DNA of 64,000 nucleotides. It comes from CAVVSQ01 sp963848825. Its GTDB lineage: Bacteria > Planctomycetota > Planctomycetia > Gemmatales > Gemmataceae. A program made the position numbers and the translations under genes. The notes beneath the pieces are model-generated. The model saw only the letters and a program-made list of their open reading frames with translations. It was not told the DNA's origin and did no database searches. This document shows, in pieces, positions 28,852 through 40,307 of the stretch. Position 1 is the stretch's first letter, and each line of letters opens with the position of its first letter. Location of the stretch: the NCBI GenBank assembly GCA_963848825.1, contig CAWKFA010000004.1, forward strand, positions 1 through 64,000, read 5' to 3'.

Positions 28852-31113
28852 CTAATCGCCGCCGGTCACGTCAGCGATCTTCAGTGTGAACGAACCAAGC
28901 GAGGGTCCCGTGAAGCTGGAGGCAAAGATCATATAGGTCCCTTCAGCTTTGCATTGGAAGGTGATGTGCGCATCCTGACCGCCGCCGCTGTCGTCGTCCT
29001 GTGCTAGTTGCTGCTTTTTCGAATCCTCGATGCGTAAGAACGAGTCAATTTCGCGGCTCTTCAGGTCGATCTGATACTTTTTGCCAGCTTCGAGCTTGAG
29101 TGCGTAGGCCTTGGCGTAACATTGCCGGCGCTGCGGATCTTTGCCGTCTGTGTAATCCAGTTTACCCTCCTCACTGAAAGCCCCGGCCTTCAAGGTGATT
29201 TCTTTGGTCACCGGTGTTTTGGGAAAAGCTTTCACGACCATGGCCACTGCTGGGCTGACCTTGCGGTCCAGTTCCTCCCAGGGCTTGATGGGAGTGCTGG
29301 GCTCCTCCTGCAAGAAGTTGATCTTGGCTTCTTTCAGGAATTGGATGATGTCTTTGCTCGTCACGGCCATGCCGTAAGACTCGACGAGGGCGCTGGCGGT
29401 CCAAGAGAACTGGGGCGTCTTGGCAGATACGACGCCAAGAACGTCGCCGTGCGCATTGCACAAGGGACCGCCGCTATTGCCCGGATTGATCTTCAAATCG
29501 AGCATAAACGTATTGCGGTTGGCCGACTCGGGGAGCTGCGCTGATGCTGCCCTTGGTAAATTTTAAACCACGGCCATACATCGTTCCGAGTGGAAAGCCC
29601 CAGGCACCGACCTGCTCGCCTCGGCCGACTTTTTGATCGTCGGCGATGCGCAAGGGCGTGAACGCGGGCGCCATTGCCGGGTCGATCTGGATGACGGCGA
29701 GGTCCAGTGCCGGCATATCCACAATGAGTTTGGCCGGCAATAGTTTTTTTTGCTCGGGGAATTGCAGGAAGACCTTGCCCGGGCCACCCGCGACATGATG
29801 GTTGGTGAGGAAATAGCCAGCATCGTTAATGGCAAAAGCAGTTCCGCTGCCCAACCCCAAGCCAAGCAACCCCATATCGAGCCGGGCGCGGGTTTGTTGG
29901 TTCTTCGGGCTTAACTTTAAGCCTGCCTCGATGCTGCTGTAGGCACCTTGGTAGTCTTCGAGTTCCGCCTGCGCCCACGCCGCCGCCAGAAATAAAGTTG
30001 CTCCTTGTTCGTTATCCTTGAAGGCACCGTGTTGTTTCATCCAGTCCTGGAACTCAAGCAATAGTGGTGGCAATGCTGCCGGCGTGTTGTAGCTGAAACT
30101 GTAGCGCCGACTCCAGTCGGTGGCGAAAAGCATTTCCATCAGTCCTTGTTCGTTGTTGGCGTCATATTTCTCCGCCAGTTCCGTCCATGCTGGCCGCCGT
30201 TGTTGGAACGTCTTCGCCAGACGGTGATCTTTGAGAAACCGCACGGCTTCTTTGGCTGCAGCCAGCTTGTTGATGCCTTGCGCCTGATCCACCGAGCTGA
30301 GGACACGGTCTCGATCGGTACGTTCTTTCCGTAACGAATCAATGTGCGCCGCAAAAGGTTCGAGCCCGCCAGCCTGATAGTACCAGGCGCCGTAATCGTT
30401 GCCATCCGCGTCGGCCAATACGACTGTTGGAATCACGCTGACGCCATAATCTTTTTTTAGTTGTTCATTGGCTTCTGCGTCTTTAAGTCCTGCCTTGCCT
30501 GCATCTCCCCAGGGAAAATCGACTTTGAGCATGACGAACCGGTTACCGACGCGCTCGGGGAACATCCAGTGATCAAAGATATCTTTCTCTAACTGCCTGC
30601 ACCAAGACGACCAATCGGAACCGTGAAAATAGATGAGGATGTCTTTTTTTTCCTGGACTGCCTTTTCTTTGGCGGCCGCCAGGTCTTCGACCCATTGGAC
30701 CCGTGGCTCCTTCTTGGTCATGGGCACAGCAATCCGCCGAGGTCGCACGGGACCAGGTATCTGTGCTTTGCTAAACATCTGTCCCCAAAACTGCGGGACA
30801 TCGAGGTACGTGGCGATAACGCCCCCCACCACGACGAAGACACCCAAAATCAGCGTTATAACTGCCCAGCGGGGAAGTCTCCTTCCCTTTTTTGCAATGG
30901 AGGGCACGGCACGCCTGGGTACGGGTAGCACCTTGGCTGAAGCGCGGTGCGCGCCGGCGTGACGCTACTTGGACTTGCCTGAGGCGGACTGGAAGCTGTC
31001 GGCCTGAACAGGTTAGTGCATTTCGGACAGCGAACTTTTTTGGTTCGTGCCGCCTCAGGCAACCGTAGCTTGGTTTCGCAACCAGGACAGCGCGTAACGA
31101 AAGACTCAGTCAT
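28852..31113 (-). CDS. Zinc ribbon-thioredoxin-trypsin-like protease (two frameshifts)
   Basis: The domain order is unusual. It runs: a zinc ribbon (FVTRCPGCETKLRLP...VRCPKC), one transmembrane helix (WAVITLILGVFVVVGGVIATYL), a thioredoxin-like domain with SDWSSWC in place of a CxxC, a helical tetratricopeptide-like stretch, then a trypsin-like protease (His in TNHHV, Asp in ALDLAVIQ, Ser in GNSGGPL), and a C-terminal beta domain with a bacterial pre-peptidase pattern (GTYMIFASSF). The frame breaks near 30930 and 29545 without loss of conserved sequence. Start 31113 begins the ribbon. The protease part should lie outside the membrane; the missing second Cys suggests a binding rather than redox role for the thioredoxin fold. 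Confidence 0.8.
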
Positions 31114-31450
31114 GCGTGACCTCCGTAAATATTCTCCTATGGTCCCAGCCCGCGTCGCGCCCGTCAAGAAAATCGCAGAAACCTTAGGCGTCAGTTGAGC
31201 ACGGGTCTTGAATCGATTGCTGGTCGCTGCCGACGGTTTTTCCCACCGCCATTACCGAATCTTTAGTGCCGTCACAATTCCTGCCCTGCACAATCTACTT
31301 TACCCCTCACGTTCATCTTGAATATAAAGCGACAAGGCCAATTCGACCTGGAGGGGGAGTACGGCCCTGTCCCTGCCATGCTCCATCTTATCTGATGCGG
31401 GCGATTCCGTAACCGTTCGCTCTCGGGGTCCGAGAGGGCGGCAAACTCCG

Positions 31451-31497
31451 GGAATTAAAAGGTGTCGGCACCCAGGGTCCCGACACTTTTTAATTCC
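31451..31497. repeat. Inverted repeat, type III, copy 1
   Basis: A perfect-looking hairpin: GGAATTAAAAGGTGTCGG... and its complement around a CCCAGGG centre. It shares the AATTAAAAGGT...CC arms with the copy at 31782. T-runs at both ends give it terminator character. Confidence 0.8.
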
Positions 31498-31561
31498 AAA
31501 AAAACCATATGCAATCCCCCTCGCCGCGGAGGTATTATTTGAAGGTATCGCTTCCACGCCA

Positions 31562-31786
31562 ATGGAGTGCTCCATGGCCGCCCGGCAAAAGGTCGATGTA
31601 TACAAGACCATTCGCAGAATGGTGATTTTTGGGGCTGGCGGCATTTCCGATGCGCAGCTGCTCGGCGCCTTTATTACTCAGCAGGCTCTCGTGCACGGTA
31701 TGGCCGGTCCCGGCTCCTTCCATCTCCATCTCACGTCGGACGATCAGTATTCCCGCACCTTCGCCAATATCTACTTCGGGGATTAA
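31562..31786 (+). CDS. Short open frame, possible ECF-sigma relic
   Basis: A 74-codon frame between two type III inverted repeats. The N-terminal part (IRRMVIFGAGGISDAQLLGAF) resembles the beginning of planctomycete ECF sigma factors (a TDGQLL-like motif), but the rest is not recognisable. No good Shine-Dalgarno sequence is present. It may be a degenerate fragment or not coding. The remainder of 31114-32043 contains only the two inverted repeats. Confidence 0.25.
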   Translation: MECSMAARQKVDVYKTIRRMVIFGAGGISDAQLLGAFITQQALVHGMAGPGSFHLHLTSDDQYSRTFANIYFGD

Positions 31787-31844
31787 AAGGCAGTTAAAAG
31801 GTCAGGACCCAGGGTCCTGACACTTGTCTTGACGCCTTTTAATT
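31782..31844. repeat. Inverted repeat, type III, copy 2
   Basis: Nested hairpin with outer arms ATTAAAAGGC/GCCTTTTAAT and an inner GTCAGGACCCAGGGTCCTGAC palindrome core at ~31801-31821. Same family as 31451-31497; the pair brackets a 74-codon frame. Confidence 0.8.
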
Positions 31845-32043
31845 CGGGCTATCCTGGCAACTTGCGTCAGAGGCAAAAGATTACGAAAGAGCCAGCTTCG
31901 CGCCTCAATTTCCACCTCCGATGGAATTAATTCGCACTCCACTAAGTAATAGCGCTGGTTTAGCCCTACATTTGGCCTGAATCGAGCGGCCTGACCTTGT
32001 TGCCGAGCGGCTCGACAGAGTAAAAGCAGCCGCGGAGGCACTT

Positions 32044-34397
32044 ATGAAACGCTCGTCGCCCTCAATACGTAAGGTCAAGCTGCTCGAAGGTAGCTTGCTA
32101 CTCTTTTGCCTTGTCATGGGGCTCGGACTTCTTCCCCACCGGGAGTGCCCGCCCTGACGCCCCTGGTCGTTTCCCAGGCAAGTGCGCTGGTCAAGGGGCT
32201 TCCTGGTACCAATCCCCAGGCCGAAGGCAAACAAGCGAAGCTGCGTTTGGACCTGATTTGTGGGCGTTGTCTGACCAGATCACCCTTCCACAGCGTGGCC
32301 CTGGGTTTGGATCGTCTGGTGGAAGCAGCGGTTTTTCTGGAATTGAGCCATGCCGTCTTGCTGGAGACCAAGGAACAAAATACCTGCCGGTACGTCGATA
32401 CCTCCGGCAATCATGTGACTATTGCCATCGCCGGCGCTTCGGGCCAGGCCATGATTTTGCCGCGCGATGACGATGTCACCGAGGGACTGCTTGGCTTGCC
32501 GCACGACAAGCGCCCGGGCGAGGCGTTGCCCCAGGCCCTCAACAGTCCGTTGCCAAAAGTGTCTGGAGCCCTGGACACCTTTCAAAACATTGAGAACATG
32601 CAGGCGACGAAGGGGTCCAGCAATCTTTTGCAACGCCCTCTGCGTGAAATTGGCCGTATCGTCATATTCAACGCCAGCCCTGATTTCCGCCTTGAGTTCC
32701 GTCGCGACGAAACCGCCGGTGGCAATGGCATCGTCCGCCTGGGCAGAATTTTCGCGTCACGGCAGACGATTCATTCGGTCACGACCGTCGGGTCGCCGCA
32801 CACCCGTTTTGTGCTTGATAGCTTTCGGGGGGATGACTTCACCCCGGGCGGCGGCCTGCATGTCAGCGACATCCTGGGCAATGACAAGGGCCTGGGCGTG
32901 GCGCTCTCTCAGCTCGGCGCCAACGCCAAGATTATCGTCGACGGCGATATGAAGGCCACGGTGCTCATCGTCAACGATCTCGACGGCATTCTCGACGTCG
33001 GCAACGACTGCAAGGGCGAATTGCAAGTAGGCGGTAACATATCCCGGCGCGCGCTCCTGCGCGTGGGACGTCATATGAGGGGCAACGCGACAATCGCGCA
33101 AGACCTGATGGGCACGGTGGTGATCGGCGGCCGCTGCACGGGCCGCTGGACGGTCATCGGCGACCTGGCTCCCCCGGCGGTGTTTCAAGCGAGCGAAGAA
33201 ATCACCAACCTGTGGGTCGTGCGAAGTCTTCATGGGCGCGTTGCCGCCGGTGGGGCGCTCGGCTGCAAGGCCAGCGGCAGCGTCGGCGAGACGGCCGACC
33301 TGCGGGCCGACACAATCAAGCTGTCGGTCGGCGATAGCCTGTTCGGCAAAGCCCAGGCGGTCGGCGAAATGTACGTCGACGTGGGGGACAGCATCGGTCA
33401 AGCAGCGCGCCTGGCCACGTCGGAAAGCCTGCGGGTCATCTACGGGGGGGCCATCATCAATGGTGCCGCCCTGCAAGGCGGCATGCGCTTCCTGCATCAG
33501 AGGGCCCGTATCGCCCAGGGCGGTTCCATTATCCGTCAGCCGGGACAGACCATTACCAAGCCGGGCCATTACCGGCTGGCCGATCACCTTCTCTACCAGA
33601 ATGCCACGGGCGAAGCCTTGCGAATCAACGCCAGCAACGTGATCCTGGACCTGGATGGTTATGGCATCGTCGGCACAGCGGGACCATCCAGCCAGGCCGT
33701 GGGCATCATGGTTGCCGAAGGCCAGAGCAACGTCGTCGTGCGTAATGGGACCATTCGCGGCTTTCGCTTTGGCCTGGTGGAACGGGGCCACGGCGACGGC
33801 GCCATTGTCGAAAACATCCGCGCTCTCAATAACTGGTATTTTGGCCTCTGGGTCGAGAGCGCCGGCTGCATCGTTCGTAACAACCTGATACTCGATACTG
33901 GCGGCTGCACCAGCGGCCCTGATTATAGCCGGCCCACCGCCCTCCGCGTCCAGGGCGCCGGCGCACGCATCGAGAACAACATCATCTCCGGGATCGTGAA
34001 CACCTCTCCGAACACCCAGGAGGTCATCGGCATCCAACTGAATTCCGTGCCCGACGGTTACCTTTCCGGAAATCGCATTGTCAACCGCGTACGCCTGCCG
34101 GCAAGTTACGCGATCTGGGCCAATGCCGAAGAATGGCCGGGCATGGGCGGCACGAACCTGCATTTCAAGGGAGAGGTCTACATGCACTTCATGTATGGCA
34201 TCACGCTGATCGACCAACCGCCGGACGTCGAAGAAATGGCCGCCATGGACCTGGGCGTGCCCCTGACCTGGTGCGTCGGGCAAGGCGAAGACCGCAAAGC
34301 ACTCTGCCGACCCCGCCTCGGCCACGGCAGCCTGGTAGCGTACGGCGAAGATCGCCTACCCCTACCCGCGGGCTACTGGCGGACATCCGATGAATAA
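32044..34397 (+). CDS. Secreted right-handed beta-helix protein (frameshifted)
   Basis: The N-terminus is encoded from ATG 32044 in another frame and reads as a signal peptide (LLEGSLLLFCLVMGLGLLP). The frame switches near 32145, after which ~750 residues continue. The middle has repetitive beta-solenoid strands (VGGNISRRALLRVGRHMRG, VGDSLFGKAQAVGEMYVDVGDS). Residues ~500-700 have the parallel beta-helix pattern (SNVILDLDGYGIVG, VVVRNGTIRGF, ENNIISGI). Such proteins are exported and often act on or bind polysaccharides; no catalytic residues can be named. A cluster of RPT40 repeats follows the stop. Confidence 0.78.
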
Positions 34398-34422
34398 ACG
34401 GACCGGCTGGCTGCGGGGATTC

Positions 34423-34781
34423 GTAGGGTGGCGTCGAGCGTACTCGCGCTGACCCACCGAAATACACGGTCGCGCTGAATTAATCCCCAAACGACGTTCC
34501 CCGGATCACGAACACATTGGGCTTATCTCCGTAGGGTGGCGTCGAGCGTACTGCGCTGACCCACCGAAATACACGGTCGCGCCGAATTTATCACCAAACG
34601 TCGTTCCCCGAATCACGAACACATTGGGCTTATCTCCGTAGGGTGGCGTCGAGCGTACTCGCGCTGACCCACCGAAATACACGGTCGCATTGAATTAATC
34701 CCCAAACGCCGTTCCCCGGATCGTGAACACGATTGCGTGCATTTCGGTGGGTCAGCGCGAGTACGCTCGACGCCACCCTAC
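34423..34781. repeat. RPT40 hairpin repeats, second cluster
   Basis: Three forward copies (34423-34462, 34531-34570, 34638-34679) and one inverted copy (34741-34781), at ~107-bp period with conserved spacers like those of the first cluster. The second copy lacks two bases in the loop. The inverted copy forms the 3' end of the next gene. Confidence 0.93.
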
Positions 34782-35612
34782 AGGCATTCCTGCAAATACG
34801 CGCGCTCCCAGGGCGATATCGCGCACGCGTTCTTCCTGGCTGCCGACTTCCCTCTCGATGCAGAGCGGCCCGCTGTAGCCTGCCCGTATAAGCAACTTGA
34901 TAAACAGTTTAATATGTACTTCCCCCTCGCCGAGGGGCACTTCTTGGCCCCAGGTGCCTGGCACTTTGGTACGCCTGGCGTCCTTGACGTGCACGCTACG
35001 GATGTCCGGGGCCAGGATCTCGACGGCGCGGAGGGGATCGCCCATGTCGTAAAGAATCATGTTGGCGGGATCGAAGTTGATCTTGAGGTTGGGGCAGCGC
35101 AGCTCATCGAGGGTGCCGCGTAGGCGGTCCGCCGTTTCCTGGCCCGTTTCCAGCGCGATGGTTATGCCGCTTGCCTGGGCCAGATCGCTGACCCTGGCGA
35201 GCGTATCGAGAAAGGGTTTGCGATCGGGCCCGCCTGGTTCGGGCAAAAAGCCGGCGTGCAGCATCAAATCCGTCAGGCCAAGCGCCTTGGTGCGCGCCAG
35301 AGCCCATTGCAGGCGCTCGAGTCTCTCGGGTCGCAAGGCCGGGTCGCCGAAGCCGCCCGTTTTTTGAATGGTCTGCGGCGTTGTGTAATCCTCGCCGGGG
35401 AAACCCAACATGGCGCCAGTCATTTGCAAGCCGGCGGCGCGGGCCGCCTGCGGCATGGCGTCCCCCTCCTCCCAGGCGGCATGATGCGGATCGCCGCAGG
35501 CGATTTGCACCACGTTGAGCCCCAGTCGATTCATCAGCCCGCGCAGCTCCGGCACGCTGCCGACCTGGAGCGACCAACTGCATACGCCAATAGCAAGGGG
35601 AGCAAGGGTCAC
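34752..35612 (-). CDS. Sugar phosphate isomerase/epimerase (xylose isomerase-like TIM barrel)
   Basis: A 286-residue TIM-barrel protein: GVCSWSLQ at the start, MLHAGF, ALETGQE, NFDPANMILY and SVHVKDA are the conserved metal/substrate segments of the AP-endonuclease-2/xylose-isomerase-like family. The reaction is probably sugar isomerisation or inosose-type dehydration; the substrate cannot be told. The last nine residues (VGWRRAYSR) and the stop codon are encoded by an inverted RPT40 repeat, so the native terminus has been replaced. No operon partner is evident. Confidence 0.88.
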   Translation of the reverse strand: MTLAPLAIGVCSWSLQVGSVPELRGLMNRLGLNVVQIACGDPHHAAWEEGDAMPQAARAAGLQMTGAMLGFPGEDYTTPQTIQKTGGFGDPALRPERLERLQWALARTKALGLTDLMLHAGFLPEPGGPDRKPFLDTLARVSDLAQASGITIALETGQETADRLRGTLDELRCPNLKINFDPANMILYDMGDPLRAVEILAPDIRSVHVKDARRTKVPGTWGQEVPLGEGEVHIKLFIKLLIRAGYSGPLCIEREVGSQEERVRDIALGARVFAGMPVGWRRAYSR

Positions 35613-35799
35613 AGCCGCCTCCTTAGTTCGAAAAAAAAGGGGAGGTTACACCAGCGGGTGCTTTTTTACTCGGAACCTGACGATTGGGCAAACGAACCTG
35701 GCTCATGCCAGGGACAGCGCGTTTTATCCGGTGGCGTGAAATGATATCGTGAAGATGTGCCGTTGGGGGTAGTTGCACTGGTAAGTTGTCCGGAGCATC

Positions 35800-38700
35800 A
35801 TGACTTCATCCGATCCGCTGGGGCTGTTTCTCGCTCCCGTGCAAGAATGGTTTCGGCAAACGTTGGGCGAGCCGACGCCGGTGCAGCGGCAAGGTTGGCC
35901 GGCCATTGCCGCTGGCCAAAATACCTTGCTGCTGGCGCCCACCGGTTCCGGCAAGACGCTGGCGGCCTTTCTGGCGTGCCTGGACGGCCTGTGGCGGCAG
36001 GCGCCGCTGCCGCGCGGGCTGCGCATTCTCTACATTTCGCCGCTCAAGGCCCTTAACAACGACATTTATCGCAACTTGAAGATACCGCTGGAAGGAATCG
36101 CCGCGGCCGCCCGGGCGCTGAACATGCCGTTGCCGAACATCGAGGTGGCGATACGCACCGGCGATACCCCGGCGGGCGAACGCGCCCGCCTGCTGCGGCG
36201 CCCGCCGCATGTGCTGATCACCACACCGGAATCGCTGCACCTGTTGCTCACCTCCAGGGCCCGCGAAACGTTGCGCGGGGTGACGCACTGCATCGTGGAC
36301 GAAATCCACGCCCTGTGCCCCAACAAACGGGGCGTCTTTCTGGCGCTGCTTTTGGAGCGGCTCGAATGTCTCACCAAACGCTCGTTTGTGCGCATCGGTC
36401 TATCCGCCACGCAGCGCCCGCTGGAGGAAGTCGGCCGCTACCTGGGCGGCCTCCACAATGAAGAAGGGGAGCTTTTCCAGGCGCGGCCGGTGACCATTAT
36501 CGATGCCGGCATTCGCAAAAACCTGGACTTACGCGTTATTAGCCCGGTCGAGGAGTTTGGGGCGATACCGGAAAAGACGATCTGGCCGTCGATTTATCGT
36601 CTGCTCGCCCAGCTGGTTCGCGAGCATCGCTCGACCATCATCTTCACCAACAATCGCCGTGGGGTGGAACGCATCACCGCGCAGCTTCAGGAGATCCTGG
36701 GGGAAGAACTTGCCGTCAAGGCCCACCATGGCAGCGTGGCGCTCGAGGTACGCCAGGAAACCGAACGGGACTTGAAGGAAGGCCGTCTACAAGCCGTCGT
36801 GGCCACCGCGTCGCTGGAGCTGGGCATCGATATGGGGTCGGTGGACCTGGTTTGCCAGGTGGAATCGACGGGCAACGTGGCGCGGGCTCTCCAGCGCGTG
36901 GGTCGGGCCGGCCATCTCGTCGGTCAACAAAGCAAGGGCAGGCTCATTCCCAAGACGATCGCCGACCTCTTGAGCGAAGCGGTGCTGGCGGCGGAAATGG
37001 GCGCCGGACACGTCGAGGCGATGCAAGTGCCCGTCAATTGCCTGGACGTGCTGGCCCAACAGATTATCGCCATGGTGGCCATGGAGAACTGGGACGTCAC
37101 CGTCCTCTATCGCCGCGTTCGCCAGGCCTATCCCTTCCGCGGCTTGACCCCGCGCGCCTTTGACGCCGTGCTGGAGATGGTCACCGGCCGCTTCCGCCTT
37201 GGTCAACCGGATGCCAGCGCCAACCCGCCGGCCAATGGCCAGGCCGGCGGGCGACGGGCCAATCCCGCCACGGCCCTGAGTGCCCTGCAACCACGTATCA
37301 GCTGGGACCGAATCCATCATCGCCTGGAAGCCTTACCGGGTAGTCAACGGGTGGCCCTGGTAGGCGGCGGCACCATTCCGGATACCGGCCAGTTCGCGGT
37401 GGTCACCACCAAGGGCATGCGCATCGGCGAGGTGGACGAGGAATTCATCTGGGAACGCCGCATCGGCGATACGTTTCTTTTGGGCACCAACGCCTGGCGC
37501 ATCGGCGACATCGGCACGGACCGCGTTACCGTGCACCCGGCCGAAGGGGCGCCGGCGCTGGTCCCCTTTTGGCGCGGAGAAATGACGGGTCGAACCTATG
37601 ACCTTGGCCTGGCACAGGGACAGTTTTTGCGGGCGCTGGAGGAGAAACTCGACGCCACCGATTGTCTGGAGTGGCTCCAGCGCGACTATTTTCTGGACGG
37701 TCCGGCGGCGCGCAACCTACGCATGTATGTCCGCCGCCAGCGCCATCGCACCGGCTTCGTGCCCACCGACCGGGTGCTGGGCCTGGAGGCCTGCGCGATC
37801 CGCTCGGCGATTGGCAGGTGGTGTTGCTCAGTCCCTTTGGCAATCGCACCCATTTAACGCTGCGTCTGGCCCTGGAAAACGTCCTGCGCAGCGCCTCGGC
37901 TATCGGCCCCAGTGTCTTCATCATGACGATGGCATTTTGATCCGTCTGACGGAAAGCGATGAGCCCGTCCTCGATATCTTCGAGGGCTTGACGCCCGAGG
38001 CCGTGCCGACGCTGGTGCTGGATGAGCTGGCTGACAGCGCCCTGTTCGCCCTGCGCTTTCGCCAGAATGCCGCGCGGGCCTTGCTCATGCCGCGCGGGCT
38101 GACGCATAAACGCGCACCCCTTTGGCTCCAGAGGCTACGCGGCCGAGATTTGCTGCAGGTGGCCCGGCGCTTTCCCGATTTTCCCATCGTGGCCGAGACC
38201 TTTCGCGAGTGCCTGCACGACCACCTGGACGTGCCGCGCGTGCAAGAACTTCTCACCGACTTGCGCGCCGGCCGTGTCGAGGTGCGGGCGAGCCGTCTGG
38301 ATGTCGCCTCCCCCTTTGCCGCTGGCCTCTTGTTTGGCTTCCAGATGGCCTCGATGTACCAATATGACGACGTGGAATCGGAGCCGGGCCATGGCTTCGG
38401 GCGCCTGGACCAGGAGCTGCTCGATCACCTGGTACGCGCCGAGGGCAGCCAGCTAGGCATCGATCCCCGCGCTATCCATCAGGTCGAACGGCGCCTGCGC
38501 GGCCTGGGCCAGCCACCGCGTTCTGTCGCCGAGATGGCGGAGTGGCTGCGCCGGCTTGGCGATGCGGCCGCCAGCGATCTGGAAGGCCCCATGCCTGCCT
38601 TTCTCAGCGAGCTGGTCAGCCAGAACCGCGTGATACGCCTGACGTTGCCCCGCGTGCGTGAGCCGGAGCGTTGGATTTTGGCGGAAGAAGCGGACGCTTA

Positions 38701-40294
38701 TCGTGAAGTCTTCGGGCCGGGGAGTGGCGACGCCGCGGGGCAAGCCGCGGCCGGTGAAAAAATACTATTTCGCTATCTGGAAACTCACGCGCTGGTCAGC
38801 TTGCCGGAAATCCTGGAACGATATCCGCTGGAGCCAGCGTGGGCGAAGCGCAAACTTGACGAGTGGGCCAACCAGGGCCACGTCGTGCGGATCGAGGCGC
38901 CCGCTGCTCTGCAATGGTCTGCGCCGGCCAACTACGAGCAGCTCAAGCGTGGCACGCTGGCGGTTTTGCGCCGTGAGATCGTGCCCTGTCCGGCGACTCA
39001 ATTTGTCGATTTTGTCGGGCGCTGGCAGGGACTGGCGGCAGCAAGCCAGGTGCACGCCAAGGAGGGCGTGACAGACATACTCGAGCGGCTGCAAGCATGT
39101 TTTTTGCCTTCGGACCTGTGGGAACAGGCCATTCTGCCCGCCCGGCTGCGCCGGCGGCCAGCGGCGCAACGCCGCTGACCAACTGGCGAACGAGCGTGGA
39201 TGAAGCCTTGCGCTCGGGTGAATGGCTCTGGGTCGGCAACGGCGGGCGAGGAACGGGGGGCCGGCGCGGTGGCTTTTTTCAAGCGTGAGGTGGTACAAGA
39301 TTTCGCGTTTCGCCAGGCCGGGGGCGCTACCGTCGCGGAGGCGACGACTGCTGTCCTGGAAGCCTTGCGCAGCGTGGCGCGTCGTTCGTTCTGGACCTGG
39401 TGGAGGCAGCGCACGCGACGCCCGGGCACTTGCGCCATGCACTCTGGGAGCTGGTACGCCTGGGCCTGGTCACGAACGACTCGTTTGAGGTGGTACGGCG
39501 TGGCGAATCAAAGGAGATCCCCCCTGCCCCGCCCAGTCCGTCCGAGCGCGCGCCAGGCCCACTGACAATGTCGCGGCGGGGTCAGACGGACACGCACCGG
39601 CGCCGTTGCCGAAGGCCGCTGGTCCCTTATTCCCTGGGGCAATCCCACGCCGGAAAATCAGGTCCTGCTAGGCGCCCGCCTGCTGCTCAACCGCTACGGC
39701 ATTGTCGCGCGTGAGCTTGCTCTGATGGACGAACTGCTTCCCCCCTGGCGCGTGCTCTACGAAGTCTTGAGCCGGCTGGAACTGACCGGCGAGGTGCGAC
39801 GTGGTTACTTTGTGGAAGGCCTGTCCGGAGCGCAATTCGCTCAGCCCGACGCCATTCGCCAATTACAGGAAGTCGGCACGCCCTCCCAGGCGGCGGCGCC
39901 CCTGGTGTTGCTGCACAGTCTCGATCCCGCCAACCTTTACGGCACCGGCGCCCCCCTGGACATACCCCTGCTGGAAGAAGGTACGCGCCCCTTTTTCCGC
40001 CGGCCAGGCAACTGGTTGATCCTGCAAGCGGGCCGCCCGGTCTTGCTCATCGAACAACACGGTAAAAAGCTCACCGCCCTGGCGAGCGCGGGCCTCAAGG
40101 AAGTCACGGCCGCCGTGGCCATGTTGCCAAAAATTCTCACCAAAGGTCAGGTCAGTGATATCAAACACAAACTGGTCGTGGAAACCTGGAACGAAAGGCC
40201 TGTCACGACAACGCCCGGGAAGGAACTTCTCGAAGCGGCCGGCTTCGTGCGCGATTACCAGGCCATGGCCTGGTACGCGGTCTGGAACGGCTAG
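35800..40294 (+). CDS. lhr: Lhr-type large ATP-dependent helicase (about six frameshifts)
   Basis: Joined, the frames give ~1,495 residues, the usual length of long Lhr proteins. The first lobe has Walker A APTGSGKT, DEIH and SATQ; lobe 2 has TNNRRGVER, TASLELGIDMG and QRVGRAGH. The Lhr winged-helix and core regions follow, and the C-terminal part (LLLNRYGIVARELAL to AGFVRDYQAMAWY) matches the Lhr carboxy-terminal domain. Frames change near 37800, 37920, 39165, 39255, 39380 and 39575. Lhr is a 3'-5' DNA translocase active in repair. The density of breaks after 37800 exceeds its neighbours, so a real pseudogene is possible; conservation of the pieces argues for sequencing errors. Confidence 0.82.
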
Positions 40295-40307
40295 AAGAGA
40301 GAAGTTC

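Noticed and set aside
32757..34325. Long antisense frame (522 codons)
   Set aside because: Shadow of the beta-helix gene caused by high GC; it has no recognisable domain, whereas the sense frame has beta-helix repeats and a signal peptide.
35800..40294. Several separate helicase genes
   Set aside because: Pieces line up in order with one long Lhr protein and rejoin with single-base changes.
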